This document shows, in pieces, positions 47,086 through 58,215 of a stretch of DNA of 64,000 bases. Position 1 is the stretch's first letter; every line of letters starts with the position of its first letter. A model generated the notes under the pieces. The model was not told the DNA's origin, did not search any database, and was given only the letters and a program-made list of their open reading frames with translations. Source of the DNA: Athripsodes cinereus (Eukaryota > Arthropoda > Insecta > Trichoptera > Leptoceridae); NCBI GenBank assembly GCA_947579605.1, contig OX388311.1:27096951-27160950 (forward strand), in the 5' to 3' direction. Both the position numbers and the translations under genes were made by a program.

Positions 47086-47319
47086 TAATAATACTATCGA
47101 CGCAATTATGATGATTGTACGCATAAACAATTTAATGAATTATAGAAATTATTCTATTTTATTGTAGGTATGTTCAAAGGTCATTCACTCCTTAACGAGT
47201 AATAAGGGATTGATACCACTTAAATTTCGTGGAAAATTATTTCATAGCTAATTCACACATTTCTGTAAGTTTTTGTACATCTTCAATTAAGAATACAACA
47301 TAATTATTTCGAATATATC

Positions 47320-47385
47320 TACATGGCGCTACGTTCTCTCTGTCTACTCCACCTGGGACACGGTGTGAAGGTATAGTAAATATTC
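47320..47385 (+). repeat. LINE C-terminal remnant
   Basis: It encodes a WRYVLSVYSTWDTV-like end that parallels the tails of the fragments at 20885 and 40171. Only this short piece is recognisable. Confidence 0.45.
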
Positions 47386-47845
47386 TGAAAACCTTATTTT
47401 TATACATTGCGCAAGCACGACTTATGAACATGTGAATTAAATTCAATAAATTCACTGGTTAATAAACCTACTGTTTTCTTAGTAATGCCGTGATGCTAAA
47501 AATATAGGTATATAATATGAAAACAAAACACATATATGTTATAACGGTTTTAATTAAATTAATTGAATATTTACACAAAAAATTACAATAAATGAATTTC
47601 TACGATGAACTCACTAGAAAACGGACTAAAATTTATAATATCATTAAGTATGAAAATAAAACACAAAATGTTACATTATTTTACATGAACATAATGGGGC
47701 CGGTATAAAAAGCGATAAATAAAATGCAAATCCCTTTAAATATTTTATTTGTTGTGCAATAAAAACAAAATATATGTGTGTGTTAATAAATATTCAACCG
47801 TAAAGAAAAAAAGCAAAAACAACACGAATTTCACAATTTTAACTA

Positions 47846-47950
47846 AATGATGATGGGGATATCGACGGATGATTTCTTCGGCGCCGTTTAATAGGGTGTC
47901 TATCGGAAGGGCGCAGGAAACTCTGCTGAAAGACCGATATATTCAGTTTG
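47846..47950 (-). repeat. LINE 3' end, same family as 60375-60702
   Basis: The reverse complement contains tttcctgcgcccttccgata and attaaacggcgccgaagaaa tcatcc, matching the 3' end at 60600-60675. It is GC-richer than the surrounding DNA. Confidence 0.72.
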
Positions 47951-48868
47951 CTCATATACAAGGTTAAAAATAAATAAGTTTAATATAAGGATTGAATCAG
48001 GCGAATTTCTCATAATATGATAAAAAATGGAGTCCCCTAAAAATGTATTCTTTGGTTAATGTCTTAAAAACTTAACGAACTTGGGAAACAACAAAACAAT
48101 TTGAACATTCGATAACTTAATATTTTTAAATAAATAATTATACATTTAGACAAATCTCATCACTAAATATCCAGAGAAGAAAACACTACTGTATAAAATT
48201 TAAAAAGTGTAGACCGTGCAGGAAAAAAAAAGTGAAACTGCTAGCGTAAACTCGACGGGCATTATCGGTTAAACACGATGCTAGTTTCTATACGAGATTG
48301 CAGTTTAACGATACGAAAAATTTATATTTACGTAGATAGATACTGTCGGACAACATGAGGCAAAAGCGAGATTACAGTGCGCGGAAAATTCATACACAAA
48401 ATTGAAATTCCTCGAATAAATAATAATAAAAATATTGGCAGTCACGAAATATTTCCACGTGGATTCACAAGGCGATACATCAATTTGTACATAGGTGTCA
48501 AAATACTTATGCACATCCATCTATCTATCTCTATCAATACAATCACAGTATCTCCCGCAATATTTTATGAATACGATACAAAAACTCTGTGACAAAGGTT
48601 TTTTTTAAATTGGTAGCGTAACTGAATATAATCTGATAAATATTTTAGTCCGTGCGTAAATATTTATATTCCCTATTATATGTGTTATTAAATCAACTTA
48701 TATTACTTTAGATAACAGAAAGTTAAGTATTATATATTTTCTATATACACCAAATTAAGCAAGAAAAATTTGGCATATGTCCTTTTGGACATGTTTATAA
48801 ATATCATTCACTGACAAAGATTTTACGTTTATATTGAAAGAATGTCTAACTTTTCATTACAGAAGTAA
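47951..48868. other. No gene recognised
   Basis: AT-rich DNA without identifiable content. The stretch 47086-47845 is similar apart from the small LINE remnant noted there. Confidence 0.45.
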
Positions 48869-49081
48869 TATAATAATCTCCCTGCAAAAATCAAATCACT
48901 GAATGCCTTGGACTTCAGGAGGGAGGTAAAAAGGTATCTTGTCGAGAAAGCCTTTTATTCCACTGACGAAATGTTACACATCGATCCAACTCGTACCTGT
49001 GATATCAATTAATATTTTAACATACTAATAAACTCACTCTCTCCTAACATATTGATAAATTTGCTTGTTTTAGTATGGTAT
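48869..49081 (+). pseudogene. CR1/Jockey-group LINE C terminus, left part of an interrupted copy
   Basis: It encodes YNNLPAKIKSLNALDFRREV and then KRYLVEKAFYSTDEM to a stop at 49010, a typical C-terminal tail of CR1/Jockey-group reverse transcriptases. A stop lies just upstream, and no RT domain is attached. Its 3' UTR is broken at 49081 by the RTE-like element and resumes at 53006. Confidence 0.75.
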
Positions 49082-52000
49082 TGAATTATTCAGGAAAAGA
49101 AGTAACGATATAATGGCTTCATAAATGATTCACAATCCTGTTTTTTCCTTATCACCTCTTCGTACCGAGTTTCCATTGTGGTTTGCTCTATAAGATAACA
49201 CAGTGTGTAATAAACAACAAATAGTTGTTTCAGAATATTGTATTAACAATATAAATCTGTTGTAAATATACTGTTTATTGTTCTGTGTTATTGCAATTAT
49301 AATAATATTATTTCTTTGTACGTATTCTGTAATTTAAATTCGACTAGAATAGAGAGATGTCACGCTAGAGGCTTCGGTTGTCACACACGACAGATACTGG
49401 AAATTACAGAGAAGAGTTAATAATAAGTAGTTTTATATTTATTTACCTATTGTAATCACATGTGATTGTTGCTTGATATTTAATCATAACATAATATGTT
49501 GATAGTAGTTGCTGGAAAAAGGTTCTTACAATATAATTTCGTTGGTATTGGTGTGTGAAAATGTATGTAGTTAATTACCTATCTGATTAATTACCTATTC
49601 TCTCGTCCTTTAGTTACATTACAGCCGGCCCGCAGGGTGAAATTTCAGAATCGGTATGACCTTGAAGTACTTGAGAGTACTGAGAAATGCCAACTGGTCT
49701 CAGACTCTGTGAAAGGAAATTCCTGCTCTACTCCTCTACCAAAGGAGGTGGTCGATGCCATTGAATATGACATAGTAGACAGGGACCGACTGTCAGCCGG
49801 TATAAGCTAACAACCAACTCTTCTTAACTGAAGATGCTGGAAGGGGCACTCTCTTGTCCGGAGAAGCTAAAATCTTCTCAAAGGCGGATGAACCTTCGTG
49901 GTCAACGGCATGAGGATGTGGAATGCAAGGGAAGCTACCACATTAAAGGCTCTCGTAGCATCCCAAAGTAACAACGAGATATGAAAATGACCAGATCTTT
50001 AGTAAAATTTTCCGGAGTCAAAATCGTCCCCCAATCGGATCTCCGGGTGGGGACTGCTCGAGATCTTGTCATTAAGCAGAATACACACAAGAGAGAGGAG
50101 GTGAGAAGGAACCGAAACAGCACACAAGGAAGATACGCAACCTGGAACGTCAGAACTTTGCTGCAAAATGGTAAGTTAGACAATCTTAAAGTAGAGATGA
50201 CGAAAATGAAACTAAGCGCGCTAGGAATCTCTGAAATGAGATGGCCTAACCCGGGAGATATGTGGACAGGTAATTTTCGTCTTATCCATAGCGGTAGTAT
50301 AGAGGGTAAACCGGGGCAGGGTGGGGTAGGAATAATGTTAAGTAAAGACTTGGGTAGGAGAGTAAAGGGATACGTACACTATGGAGGTAGGATTATTTTA
50401 GTCAAGCTAGATACCAAACCCGTAGACACAATTTTGATCCAAGTCTACATGCCAACATCTAGCCATAGCGACCAAGAAATTGAGATTTTATACGAAAACA
50501 TCCAAAAATTGCTAGATGACACAAAAGCTGAGGAAAATGTTATTGTAATGGGAGACTGGAACGCAGTAGTAGGGGAAGAAAGGGAGGGATCAGTCGTAGG
50601 AGCATATGGGTTGGGCACTAGAAATGATAGAGGTAACCGTCTCATTGAATTTTGCGCCAAAAATAAAATGTTTGTAGCCAACACGTGGTTTCAACACCAC
50701 TATAGACATCGCTATACATGGAAATCTCCCGGAGACAGATTTCGATCACAGATTGATTACATTCTTACGCGTCAACGATACAGGAACCAAATTAAAGACT
50801 GCAGGAGCTTTGCAGGTCCGGACATTGATAGTGATCATAATATGGTTGTGGCGGAAACCATACTGAAATTCAAAAGGCTCGAGAAGAGAACCACAAAAAG
50901 ATGGGACCTAAAACAGCTAAAAATAAAAGAAGTTAAAGCGAAATACGACGAAAAAACTAACATATGCGATTTCGAGAGTAATGAAAATATAGATAAAGTA
51001 TGGGGCAAAATTAAAGAGAAAATAACCGCAGCGGCAGATGAGGTCTTAGAGAAAAAAAAGCCGCAAGCTAATAAAGAATGGATTACGGACGACATTTTAG
51101 AAATGATCGAAGAAAGAAGGAAGTTAAAGAACTCCAAAACAGAAGAAGGGAAAAAGGAATATAAAGCCCTTAGAAATAAAATTAACAGAGAATCCAAGCT
51201 GAGAAAGGAATGTTATTTGCAAGAAAAATGCAAAAATATTAACAGAAATATAAAACAAAGGAAATTTGAAACCGCATACTCTGAAGTAAAGAATTTCTTC
51301 AATGACAAAACACAGCCACGATGTGCTATACAAGATAAAAACGGCAAACTGCTGTTTGAGGACGAATTGATCGTAAAAAGATGGAAAGAATACCTAGAAC
51401 AATTATACAAAGGAAAGAACATAGTCCAAGAAAGCAAAGCACTAGAAGCAGAATATGACGTAGAAAATAATGGAGATGACATCTTAAGAAGTGAATTTGA
51501 TATTGCCTTAGCAAAGTTGAAAGACGGCAAAGCACCAGGTATTGACCTGATTCCATCAGAGCTGCTTAAATGCGCCGGAAAAGGCATGCTCGATACATTG
51601 TATAAGCTTGTCTGCAAAATATATGACACAGGAGAGATACCTGAGGACTTTGCCAAATGTCTGATACGAGCGCTTCCTAAGAAAGCAGGCACTACAAAGT
51701 GCGAACAACACAGAACCTTAAGCATGATATCACACGCTTCTAAGATACTCACCAACATTATAATGAAAAGGGCGGAAAACAAAATAAACGAAACACTTAC
51801 AGAAGATCAATTTGGATTCCGCAAAGAGACAGGTACAAGAGATGCAATCCTGAGTCTCAGACTTACTCTAGAAAAGAGAATAGCAATTAATAAAAACACA
51901 TACATAGCATTCATCGACCTTGAAAAAGCATTCGATAAAGTAGAATGGGAACAACTTTTTAACACCCTCAACCAGATAGGAATGAGTTATAAAGACAGAA

Positions 52001-53016
52001 GAGCAATCTGGAGCTTATACAAGAACGAAATGGCTGTGATTAAAAGCGGAGAGAGCTGTGCAGAAGCAAGGGTCGAACAAGGCGTAAGACAAGGATGCTC
52101 AATGTCGCCAGCTCTCTTTAACTGCTATATACAGCGAGCCATTGATGAACTGAGAGAAGAAATGAAGAACTGGACAGGAGTAAAAATAAATGGGAAAAAG
52201 GTCGACATGATAAGATATGCTGACGACATAGCACTGCTCGCAGACTCCGAGATGGAGCTGAACGAAGCCTTAGGAAAAATGGAAAGTATACTGTTGTCAA
52301 AGTACAACATGAAAATAAATAAAGAAAAAACAAAATGTATGGTCGTTGGAAGAGAGGAAGCGACTGCGAACATTGCCATAAATGGAGTGAGCATCAAACA
52401 AGTAAGTGAATTCGTGTACCTGGGCAGTAGAATAAACCAGGATGGACGCTCCAAAGCAGAAATCGTAAGCAGAATAAACCAGGCAAGGATTGCCTTTAAC
52501 AAAAAATCGAAGATATTGGAATCCCCAAATATTGACTTAAGCGTAAGGAAGAACCTTACTAAAGCCTTTGTATGGAGCATTCTGCTTTATGGTTGTGAGA
52601 CATGGACCATCAGCAAGAGTGAAAGCGGACGGTTGGCGGCCTTTGAAATGTGGTGCTACAGACGCATGCTTAAGATCCATTGGTCGGAGCACGTCGAAAA
52701 CGAAGAAGTATTAACCAGGGTAGGCGAAAAAAGGCAACTCCTTAAGAGAATCAGCCAACAACGAGCTAACTGGATTGGCCACAACATCAGGCACCCAGGA
52801 CTACTCATAGCCATCGCGGAGGGTAAGACCGAGGGGACAAATGCCAGAGGCCGACCAAGAGACGCATATATGGACCAACTGAAGAGTGATATGAACTGTG
52901 GCTCATACGTAGAGCTGAAAAGACTGGCGGAGAATAGAGACGAATGGAGAAGAAAAACCAAACTCGTTGCAGACCAATCCAATGGATTGTAACTCATTAT
53001 ATATATAGTATGGTAT
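49071..53016 (+). mobile_element. Full-length RTE-like LINE with 11-bp target duplication
   Basis: The 11-mer tagtatggtat occurs at 49071-49081 and 53006-53016, giving a body of 49082-53005. It consists of a 5' UTR of about 900 bp, one large ORF and an extremely short 3' UTR ending aactcattatatata. The 3' terminus agrees with that of the truncated relative at 5962-6832. The element sits inside the 3' UTR of an older LINE. The ORF is uninterrupted, so this may be a recently active copy. If the 11-mer match were coincidental, the true 5' end could lie closer to the GC-richer segment starting near 49622. Confidence 0.86.
49981..52992 (+). CDS. RTE-like LINE ORF: endonuclease plus reverse transcriptase, intact
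   Basis: This 1003-residue protein carries out target-primed reverse transcription. The endonuclease lies at about residues 50-290: TWNVRTL (Asn56), ISEMRW (Glu85), GDWN (Asp192, Asn194), QIDY (Asp259) and SDHN (His286). The reverse transcriptase, about 515-760, has FIDLEKAFD (Asp646), VRQGCSMSPALF (702-713) and RYADD (745-749). The C terminus, with ILLYGCETW and GRPRDAYMDQL, is characteristic of these proteins. The first Met is set by an in-frame TAA at 49969-49971. Database entries for relatives are often mislabelled craniofacial development protein 2-like because of the shared endonuclease fold. All catalytic residues looked for are present. Confidence 0.94.
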   Translation: MKMTRSLVKFSGVKIVPQSDLRVGTARDLVIKQNTHKREEVRRNRNSTQGRYATWNVRTLLQNGKLDNLKVEMTKMKLSALGISEMRWPNPGDMWTGNFRLIHSGSIEGKPGQGGVGIMLSKDLGRRVKGYVHYGGRIILVKLDTKPVDTILIQVYMPTSSHSDQEIEILYENIQKLLDDTKAEENVIVMGDWNAVVGEEREGSVVGAYGLGTRNDRGNRLIEFCAKNKMFVANTWFQHHYRHRYTWKSPGDRFRSQIDYILTRQRYRNQIKDCRSFAGPDIDSDHNMVVAETILKFKRLEKRTTKRWDLKQLKIKEVKAKYDEKTNICDFESNENIDKVWGKIKEKITAAADEVLEKKKPQANKEWITDDILEMIEERRKLKNSKTEEGKKEYKALRNKINRESKLRKECYLQEKCKNINRNIKQRKFETAYSEVKNFFNDKTQPRCAIQDKNGKLLFEDELIVKRWKEYLEQLYKGKNIVQESKALEAEYDVENNGDDILRSEFDIALAKLKDGKAPGIDLIPSELLKCAGKGMLDTLYKLVCKIYDTGEIPEDFAKCLIRALPKKAGTTKCEQHRTLSMISHASKILTNIIMKRAENKINETLTEDQFGFRKETGTRDAILSLRLTLEKRIAINKNTYIAFIDLEKAFDKVEWEQLFNTLNQIGMSYKDRRAIWSLYKNEMAVIKSGESCAEARVEQGVRQGCSMSPALFNCYIQRAIDELREEMKNWTGVKINGKKVDMIRYADDIALLADSEMELNEALGKMESILLSKYNMKINKEKTKCMVVGREEATANIAINGVSIKQVSEFVYLGSRINQDGRSKAEIVSRINQARIAFNKKSKILESPNIDLSVRKNLTKAFVWSILLYGCETWTISKSESGRLAAFEMWCYRRMLKIHWSEHVENEEVLTRVGEKRQLLKRISQQRANWIGHNIRHPGLLIAIAEGKTEGTNARGRPRDAYMDQLKSDMNCGSYVELKRLAENRDEWRRKTKLVADQSNGL

Positions 53017-53405
53017 CTTTGACTTTGTTCTTGTGAGCTTACCGCTTTGTTTTAATATAAGCATTTGCTAATTTGTTCGTCATTGTATTTGATTTGTTTA
53101 TCTATCTTTTACATTCCTACATTGACGTGAAGCTGTTTTGGGCCTTTTACACTCAAAATAGCTTTGATGAAATGAAATTCCTTAATCAGTTTATCATTTT
53201 TTTTTTGTTTTCTTTTATTTTCTTTTCTTGTCTATGATCATTGTAAAGTGTTTGATATTATGGTGAAGTAACGAACTATTGAAAATTGTTTGTGATTGTT
53301 ATAGAATAGCAAATTATTTGTATTATTTGACGATTCCAAGTGCTAAATATATGGCCTACGGATGATAGGAAAAATAAATAAATAAATAAAAATAAATAAA
53401 TAAAT
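53006..53405 (+). repeat. CR1/Jockey-group LINE 3' UTR and (AAAT)n tail, right part of interrupted copy
   Basis: T-rich DNA leading to tatatggcctacggatgata and an aaataaataaat tail at 53371-53405, a typical LINE 3' end. It is separated from its C-terminal coding remnant (48869-49012) only by the RTE-like element and its target duplication. Confidence 0.7.
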
Positions 53406-54476
53406 TATTCTCTATATTCGACGAAATGAATTCACTTTATAAACTATCGCCATTTCTCAGGTGGGTAAGTATTATACTAACGATGCTTTTTTTGTGTAAG
53501 TTACACCGTTTTTTGTCAATTTAATAATTATTTCCTGAGTGAAGTCGAATTGAAAACTAGTACTTATATGAAACCTAATGAGATATCTTTGAACTAGTGG
53601 ACCGTTTGACACAAAGCAAAGTCGTTGTAGTATATTATAGGAAGTAATAATTGACGGAAAGTCTATAATATTTAGTTATAGTAACGAATTGTTGTCAAAA
53701 GCACGAAGGATAGACGACAGACAAGAGTTTTATTGTTGATGTTTCAGTTTACGAAGAAGTCTTTAATGAACTCTTCTCAACGTAACTACTAAAACTGCTG
53801 TTGTACAATCTTTAACAAGTACCTACCGAGTAACATACAACTAACACAAGTAACAATCAGAAGCGGCTGATGAGTTGGAATAGTGAAGGTGCGGCAGAGT
53901 TAAAATAAAAATATCACATAGAAAATATTCGGTACATATAATCAAAAATTTGCATAAGTGAAGAAATTGCGACTTAAGATAAACTGGCTTTGAAGTGGAT
54001 TTACCTACTTCTATGTAAAATTTCATATTATTAACTTACAGTTTACCTTCATAGATTGAATAAATAATAAAATATCGATTTCCATTCTAGATTTTCATAC
54101 CCTATAACGAATTAAGAAACACCGAATTATTAATATAATGTAATGTAATTTATATGACAATTTTTATTTGGAAAAAGAAAAAAATAATAACTTATTGAAT
54201 ATTTAAACGGAGTGCATCGCATAAACGATCCTGAGGAGGAATCTCTCTCACTACTGTAGTAATAATAGTAGTCAGTACAATAACTAAACAACAAAGATCT
54301 CTGACATACAACTACAAGAAGATACAATAACTTGAAAATAGATGGAATTGAAATATTATTATTTTAACAATATGACTTGACATAAGATTATGTAGGTATG
54401 TGAACAACAAAATTTAAGAAAATATATCATCGTGGGTAGGTACACAATTATATCAGCTGATGCTTTATAACTAAAG
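53406..54476. other. AT-rich DNA without recognisable gene
   Basis: AT-rich DNA without identifiable content. Confidence 0.5.
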
Positions 54477-54927
54477 AATTAGATCAGGGGTCTCCAAACT
54501 TTCCAGCCTTAGGGCCATACTGATTACTCCAGTAAGTTCCGAGGGCCAAAACCATATTATCATTTAAAATGTATAAAATGTTAGTTGGATTCATTTCAAT
54601 AATTTGTTAGTTATTATATATTGAAGTTAAATTTTCTGCATGTTATACAGGTCTTTACTCATTACAACTCTGTGTTTCTTTATCCAACTTATCACAAAAA
54701 CAATAACAATAAGCCTACAACAATGTTATGAGTAGTTAGCCCATGACCATATCAATGTAGATGTCATATTAATAATTATTCAACATAAAATTAGAATACT
54801 TCAGTAAACTAAATTTAATTTGCTATAAAAAATATGTTCTCTAAAAGGAGTTTTCAAGTATGCTAGCTCTCCGCGGGCCGGACAAAATCTGTTCGCGGGC
54901 CGTAGTTTGGAGACCCCTGAATTAGCT
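54477..54927. mobile_element. hAT-type MITE with 8-bp target duplication
   Basis: The terminal inverted repeats CAGGGGTCTCCAAACT (54485-54500) and AGTTTGGAGACCCCTG (54904-54919) are perfect 16-mers. The flanking octamers aattagat and aattagct match at 7 of 8 positions. CAGGGG-type ends and an 8-bp duplication are diagnostic of the hAT superfamily. Subterminal ggcc-containing motifs (gcgggccggac, cgcgggccg, agggcc) may be transposase-binding repeats. There is no transposase coding sequence, so the 435-bp element is non-autonomous. Confidence 0.92.
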
Positions 54928-55919
54928 TAATGAGAAGCGTTCAAATTGCCTCTCAGCAAGGAGATTGAGAAATCAAACTTAGGGCGTGGGAATTAAGAAG
55001 GACATAATTATTAAGATGCAACAAAATTGTCCTACAACGCTCCTCTTGGCAACACAGAAAAGAATTCCGCCTTCTTTCACATTTTCATAAGATTTTCTTA
55101 GCGCTTTGGTAGAATATTTTATAAAAATTCTGAAAGCATTATAAGTGCGATTTTATAATACAATATAATGAAGTCAATTGTATGCAGTTGACTTAAGATT
55201 GGACAACATAGAAAGAGATGAATAACATCTTTATCAAGGTGTGGACGGGGGTGGATTAAGAAAAAGAAAAGTTGAATTTAATGTTTCAATGTTAACATTG
55301 TGAAAAAAACATTTTTGATAATTTCAAATATAAAATTAACCAAACTCTTGGTACTTTCACCGACGAATAGTCATCATCAAAGCTGAGTGTAAAACTAGAC
55401 ATTTTGTAGTATACGTTATATTATACACTTTAGGGGAAACAAATAACAGCGATAATTTTATATTTTTAATTATTTAAACAAAAGAATATCTAAGAAAAAA
55501 TATAAAGCAATATTTCTACAAGAGTTTTATAATAATTACAAGGAATGAACACAAATATAATGTTATCATTTTAAGAAATAAATATAAAAAGTTTTTGATT
55601 AGTAATTTCATTTTCCGTTGAGCACTAAACCAAGAATAAAATCAAAGGATTTCGTTTCCTGATTACAACTTGTAAATCTTCATTTTCGAATAAATAACAG
55701 GGCAGAGGTAAGGGCGGTTCTTACAAATTACAACCAACACCGTCGGAAAACTAATGATATTTCATATTTTACCATTATAAATAACGAAATAAAAATTTCC
55801 TCATATTTAAATTAGTTCATACTTTTTGGCCCTCAAAGAAAGAAAAAATAAGAATGAATATTAAGAGTTTAACCATAGAGTGTACTGAAAGAAATTTATG
55901 TCGTATGATACACACTGAA
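54928..55919. other. AT-rich DNA without recognisable gene
   Basis: AT-rich DNA without identifiable content. Confidence 0.5.
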
Positions 55920-56110
55920 ATTATTTATTTATTTATTACATAGAGACACACACAGTAGGTTGACAAAACATATATGAAAAATGAAAAGAGAGAGAATAAT
56001 GTTGATCTGATCAGGCCAACCCACTGATTAGGCGTGTCTACAGCATTCATATTAAAGTACAAGTACAAAGACATTATAAACATTTACATTACGCCGCTTC
56101 TCTTGTAGTA
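55920..56110 (-). repeat. LINE 3' end, family X
   Basis: On the plus strand: ttatttatttatttattaca, gagacacacacagtaggttg, ggccaacccactgattaggc and gtgtctacagcattcatatt. This is the reverse complement of the 23505-23829 type, with the tail at the left. Confidence 0.7.
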
Positions 56111-56483
56111 GTAAAGTAGGCGCAAAGGATTAATACCGAACATTCCTATACTCGCACACGTTTCTTTCGTCAATCTTATTTCTACACTTCCTCATGCATA
56201 TATTTTTATTTAATCTGATGAACACATATATATTGAGATGGTTGAATTTATCATATACGGCACACTAGCCAATAAAAAATAAGGTTCGCATAATACATTC
56301 ATGGTGTGTGTATAAATAAACTAAAAATAAAAATATTGTAAGTTATAAAATCTATGCACCAAAAAACGTTATCAGAAGTGAAAAAAATGGTGTGTTAGTA
56401 TTCAATATATTAAAAAAAGATAGTAAAATAACATAAAATTATATGATTAATATCAATAAATTGAAATTGCTACAAATATATTA
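56111..56483. other. No gene recognised
   Basis: AT-rich DNA without identifiable content. Confidence 0.45.
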
Positions 56484-56650
56484 TTATGGTAAAATCTCGA
56501 TTTCTCAATCGAATAACCCCGGGTTCGATTTCACCCGCTTCCGACATAAACGACGACGACTCCACGACACAAGAATATTGTAAACTGTGAGGATTTCTAG
56601 AAGGTTATTTGGATTATAGAAAACAAAATGTCCTCTAAGATTTGATCAAA
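56484..56650 (+). repeat. Degenerate tRNA-derived SINE
   Basis: It contains tctcaatcgaataaccccgg, the B box gggttcgatttcac, and a body acgacacaagaatattgtaa then actgtgagg that matches the body of the SINE at 13610. The A box region is eroded. Confidence 0.65.
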
Positions 56651-57462
56651 ATGATTATGCTAAATAATGATAAGTTTCTGGACATCATTTCTCTGCGCCA
56701 ACTTCGTTACTTCGTTCGTTATATTACTTTCTATCATTGATGTTTTTTTTTCATCCGCCCACATAAACTAAAAATGTAACTACAATCTTGTAAACGGTTA
56801 TTTAATATTTGTCATTTTGACCACTGCCGGCATGACCATTTCGCTAGATAATTTGTTATCACACCATTCCACAATTGTTAGTTACATTTTACCTCTTACC
56901 AATAATTGTCCTTATCCTAAACAAAAATAATATTATGTAGCGAAAAAATGCTTTCATAATCATGTGATATCACAATGTGGCTCTCCGCAAAAGGATGGAA
57001 CAACAATATTGTACTCAGAATATCATCAGATTTATTTACGTATACTGTTTACATACTCGGTTTTGAGATAAGAGCCAAAATACATAACCATCCGATGTTA
57101 TTACACTTCTATTTATATATCTGAATTGTGGTCAATGATAGATATGCGTGCAGTGTATTGTTACTTCGTAAACAGTACTTCATCGCAAATTATCATTGAA
57201 GAGATAAAAAAAACTCGGTACATTAGTATTTACATTAAAATATATTGGGGTATGAGAATAATGATTGTAATTTATTTTTATTTATTTTGGACAATAAACG
57301 GCATTTGCCTTTTACAATTCATGACAAATTTACAACATTATACAGTCTTCAAACATCAAAAAATGTATGCACTTCAATTAAAAATAAAACATTTAGAATT
57401 ACTTTGTGAAAGTGCGTTTTAATTAATTCAAGATAAAATGAAACCCTGTTTATTTTCACTAC
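56651..57462. other. No gene recognised
   Basis: AT-rich DNA. The open frame at 57126-57422 lacks any recognisable domain. Confidence 0.45.
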
Positions 57463-57886
57463 ATTACTAAACTCAGAGGCCTTCGGGTAGACACCCAGCA
57501 TCAGTGACTTTTTATCAGAAATTAAAATAAGGTAAACAATTACAGATTTCAAAGAAGGCTACTTGTAATAAAATACCTACTTCTACTACTACACAAGCAC
57601 GGCATATCCAAACCAGCCACATGTAACAAACATACAAGCTGTCCTCACCGTGCCAACAAGAAATTAAGACATTCGGGATGGGTGGCGAGCCTCATCGCTG
57701 AATTTAAGAAGTAATATGTCTTTATTTTTTCGAACACCTGCCTTTAATAATATACCACACCCAGATTCATAAATGCTTGATATTTGCTATTGTTATTAAC
57801 ATTTGAAAACGTATGTCTTATTTTAGTTTCTAATATAAATTCACTGATGATGGGTGTCTACCCGAAAGACATCTGAATCTAATAAT
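57463..57886. repeat. Inverted-repeat pair (about 75 bp) enclosing a SINE-like copy
   Basis: 57463-57537 and 57811-57886 are diverged reverse complements. Both share the core cgggtagacaccca and the neighbouring cagtga and aaaataag words. The segment between them is largely the reverse-strand TAG-family copy at 57581-57747. It could be a foldback element into which the SINE inserted, or two opposed LINE 3' ends. Confidence 0.65.
57581..57747 (-). repeat. TAG-family repeat, 5'-truncated copy
   Basis: In reverse it runs from cgaacacctgcctttaa (5' side) to the tctactactac tail at its left edge. The 3' hairpin region is partly deleted (gcatatccaaaccagcc). Confidence 0.76.
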
Positions 57887-57963
57887 CTACATATTGTAAT
57901 ATTATTTTTTGTACAAGGCGATTTCCTCATATTCAATAAATAAATAAATAAGTATAATATTTA

Positions 57964-58205
57964 TCCCGTGGAGCACCCGGTAAAGAATTGGTCTCCCACT
58001 CTTCTCCTTAAGTTTTCGAGTGTCCTATAAAAGCCAGGTGTTCGAAAAAATTAAGACATTTTACATCTTAAATTCAGCGATGAGGTTTGCCACCCATCCT
58101 GAATGTCTTGATTTTATATTGGCACGGAGAGGACAGCTTGCATGTTTCTTACATGCAGCTGGTCTCCTAGCTACCCCACTTGTGGGATATGCCGTGATGG
58201 TATAG
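57964..58205 (+). mobile_element. TAG-family SINE-like element, full-length
   Basis: It begins tcccgtggagcacccggtaa and ends gccgtgatggtatag, with both 3' hairpins present. The flanks share agtataatat (57951-57960 and 58204-58213), probably the target duplication. The (TAG)n tail is reduced to one unit. Confidence 0.84.
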
Positions 58206-58215
58206 TATAATATAT

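Noticed and set aside
51213..51782. 189-codon reverse-strand frame within the RTE-like ORF
   Set aside because: It is a mirror of the LINE coding sequence and has no domain of its own; other reverse frames over LINE ORFs were dropped for the same reason.
49981..52992. Host gene of the craniofacial development protein 2 type
   Set aside because: The endonuclease similarity comes with a full reverse transcriptase, a target duplication and a truncated relative with the same 3' end, so it is a LINE.
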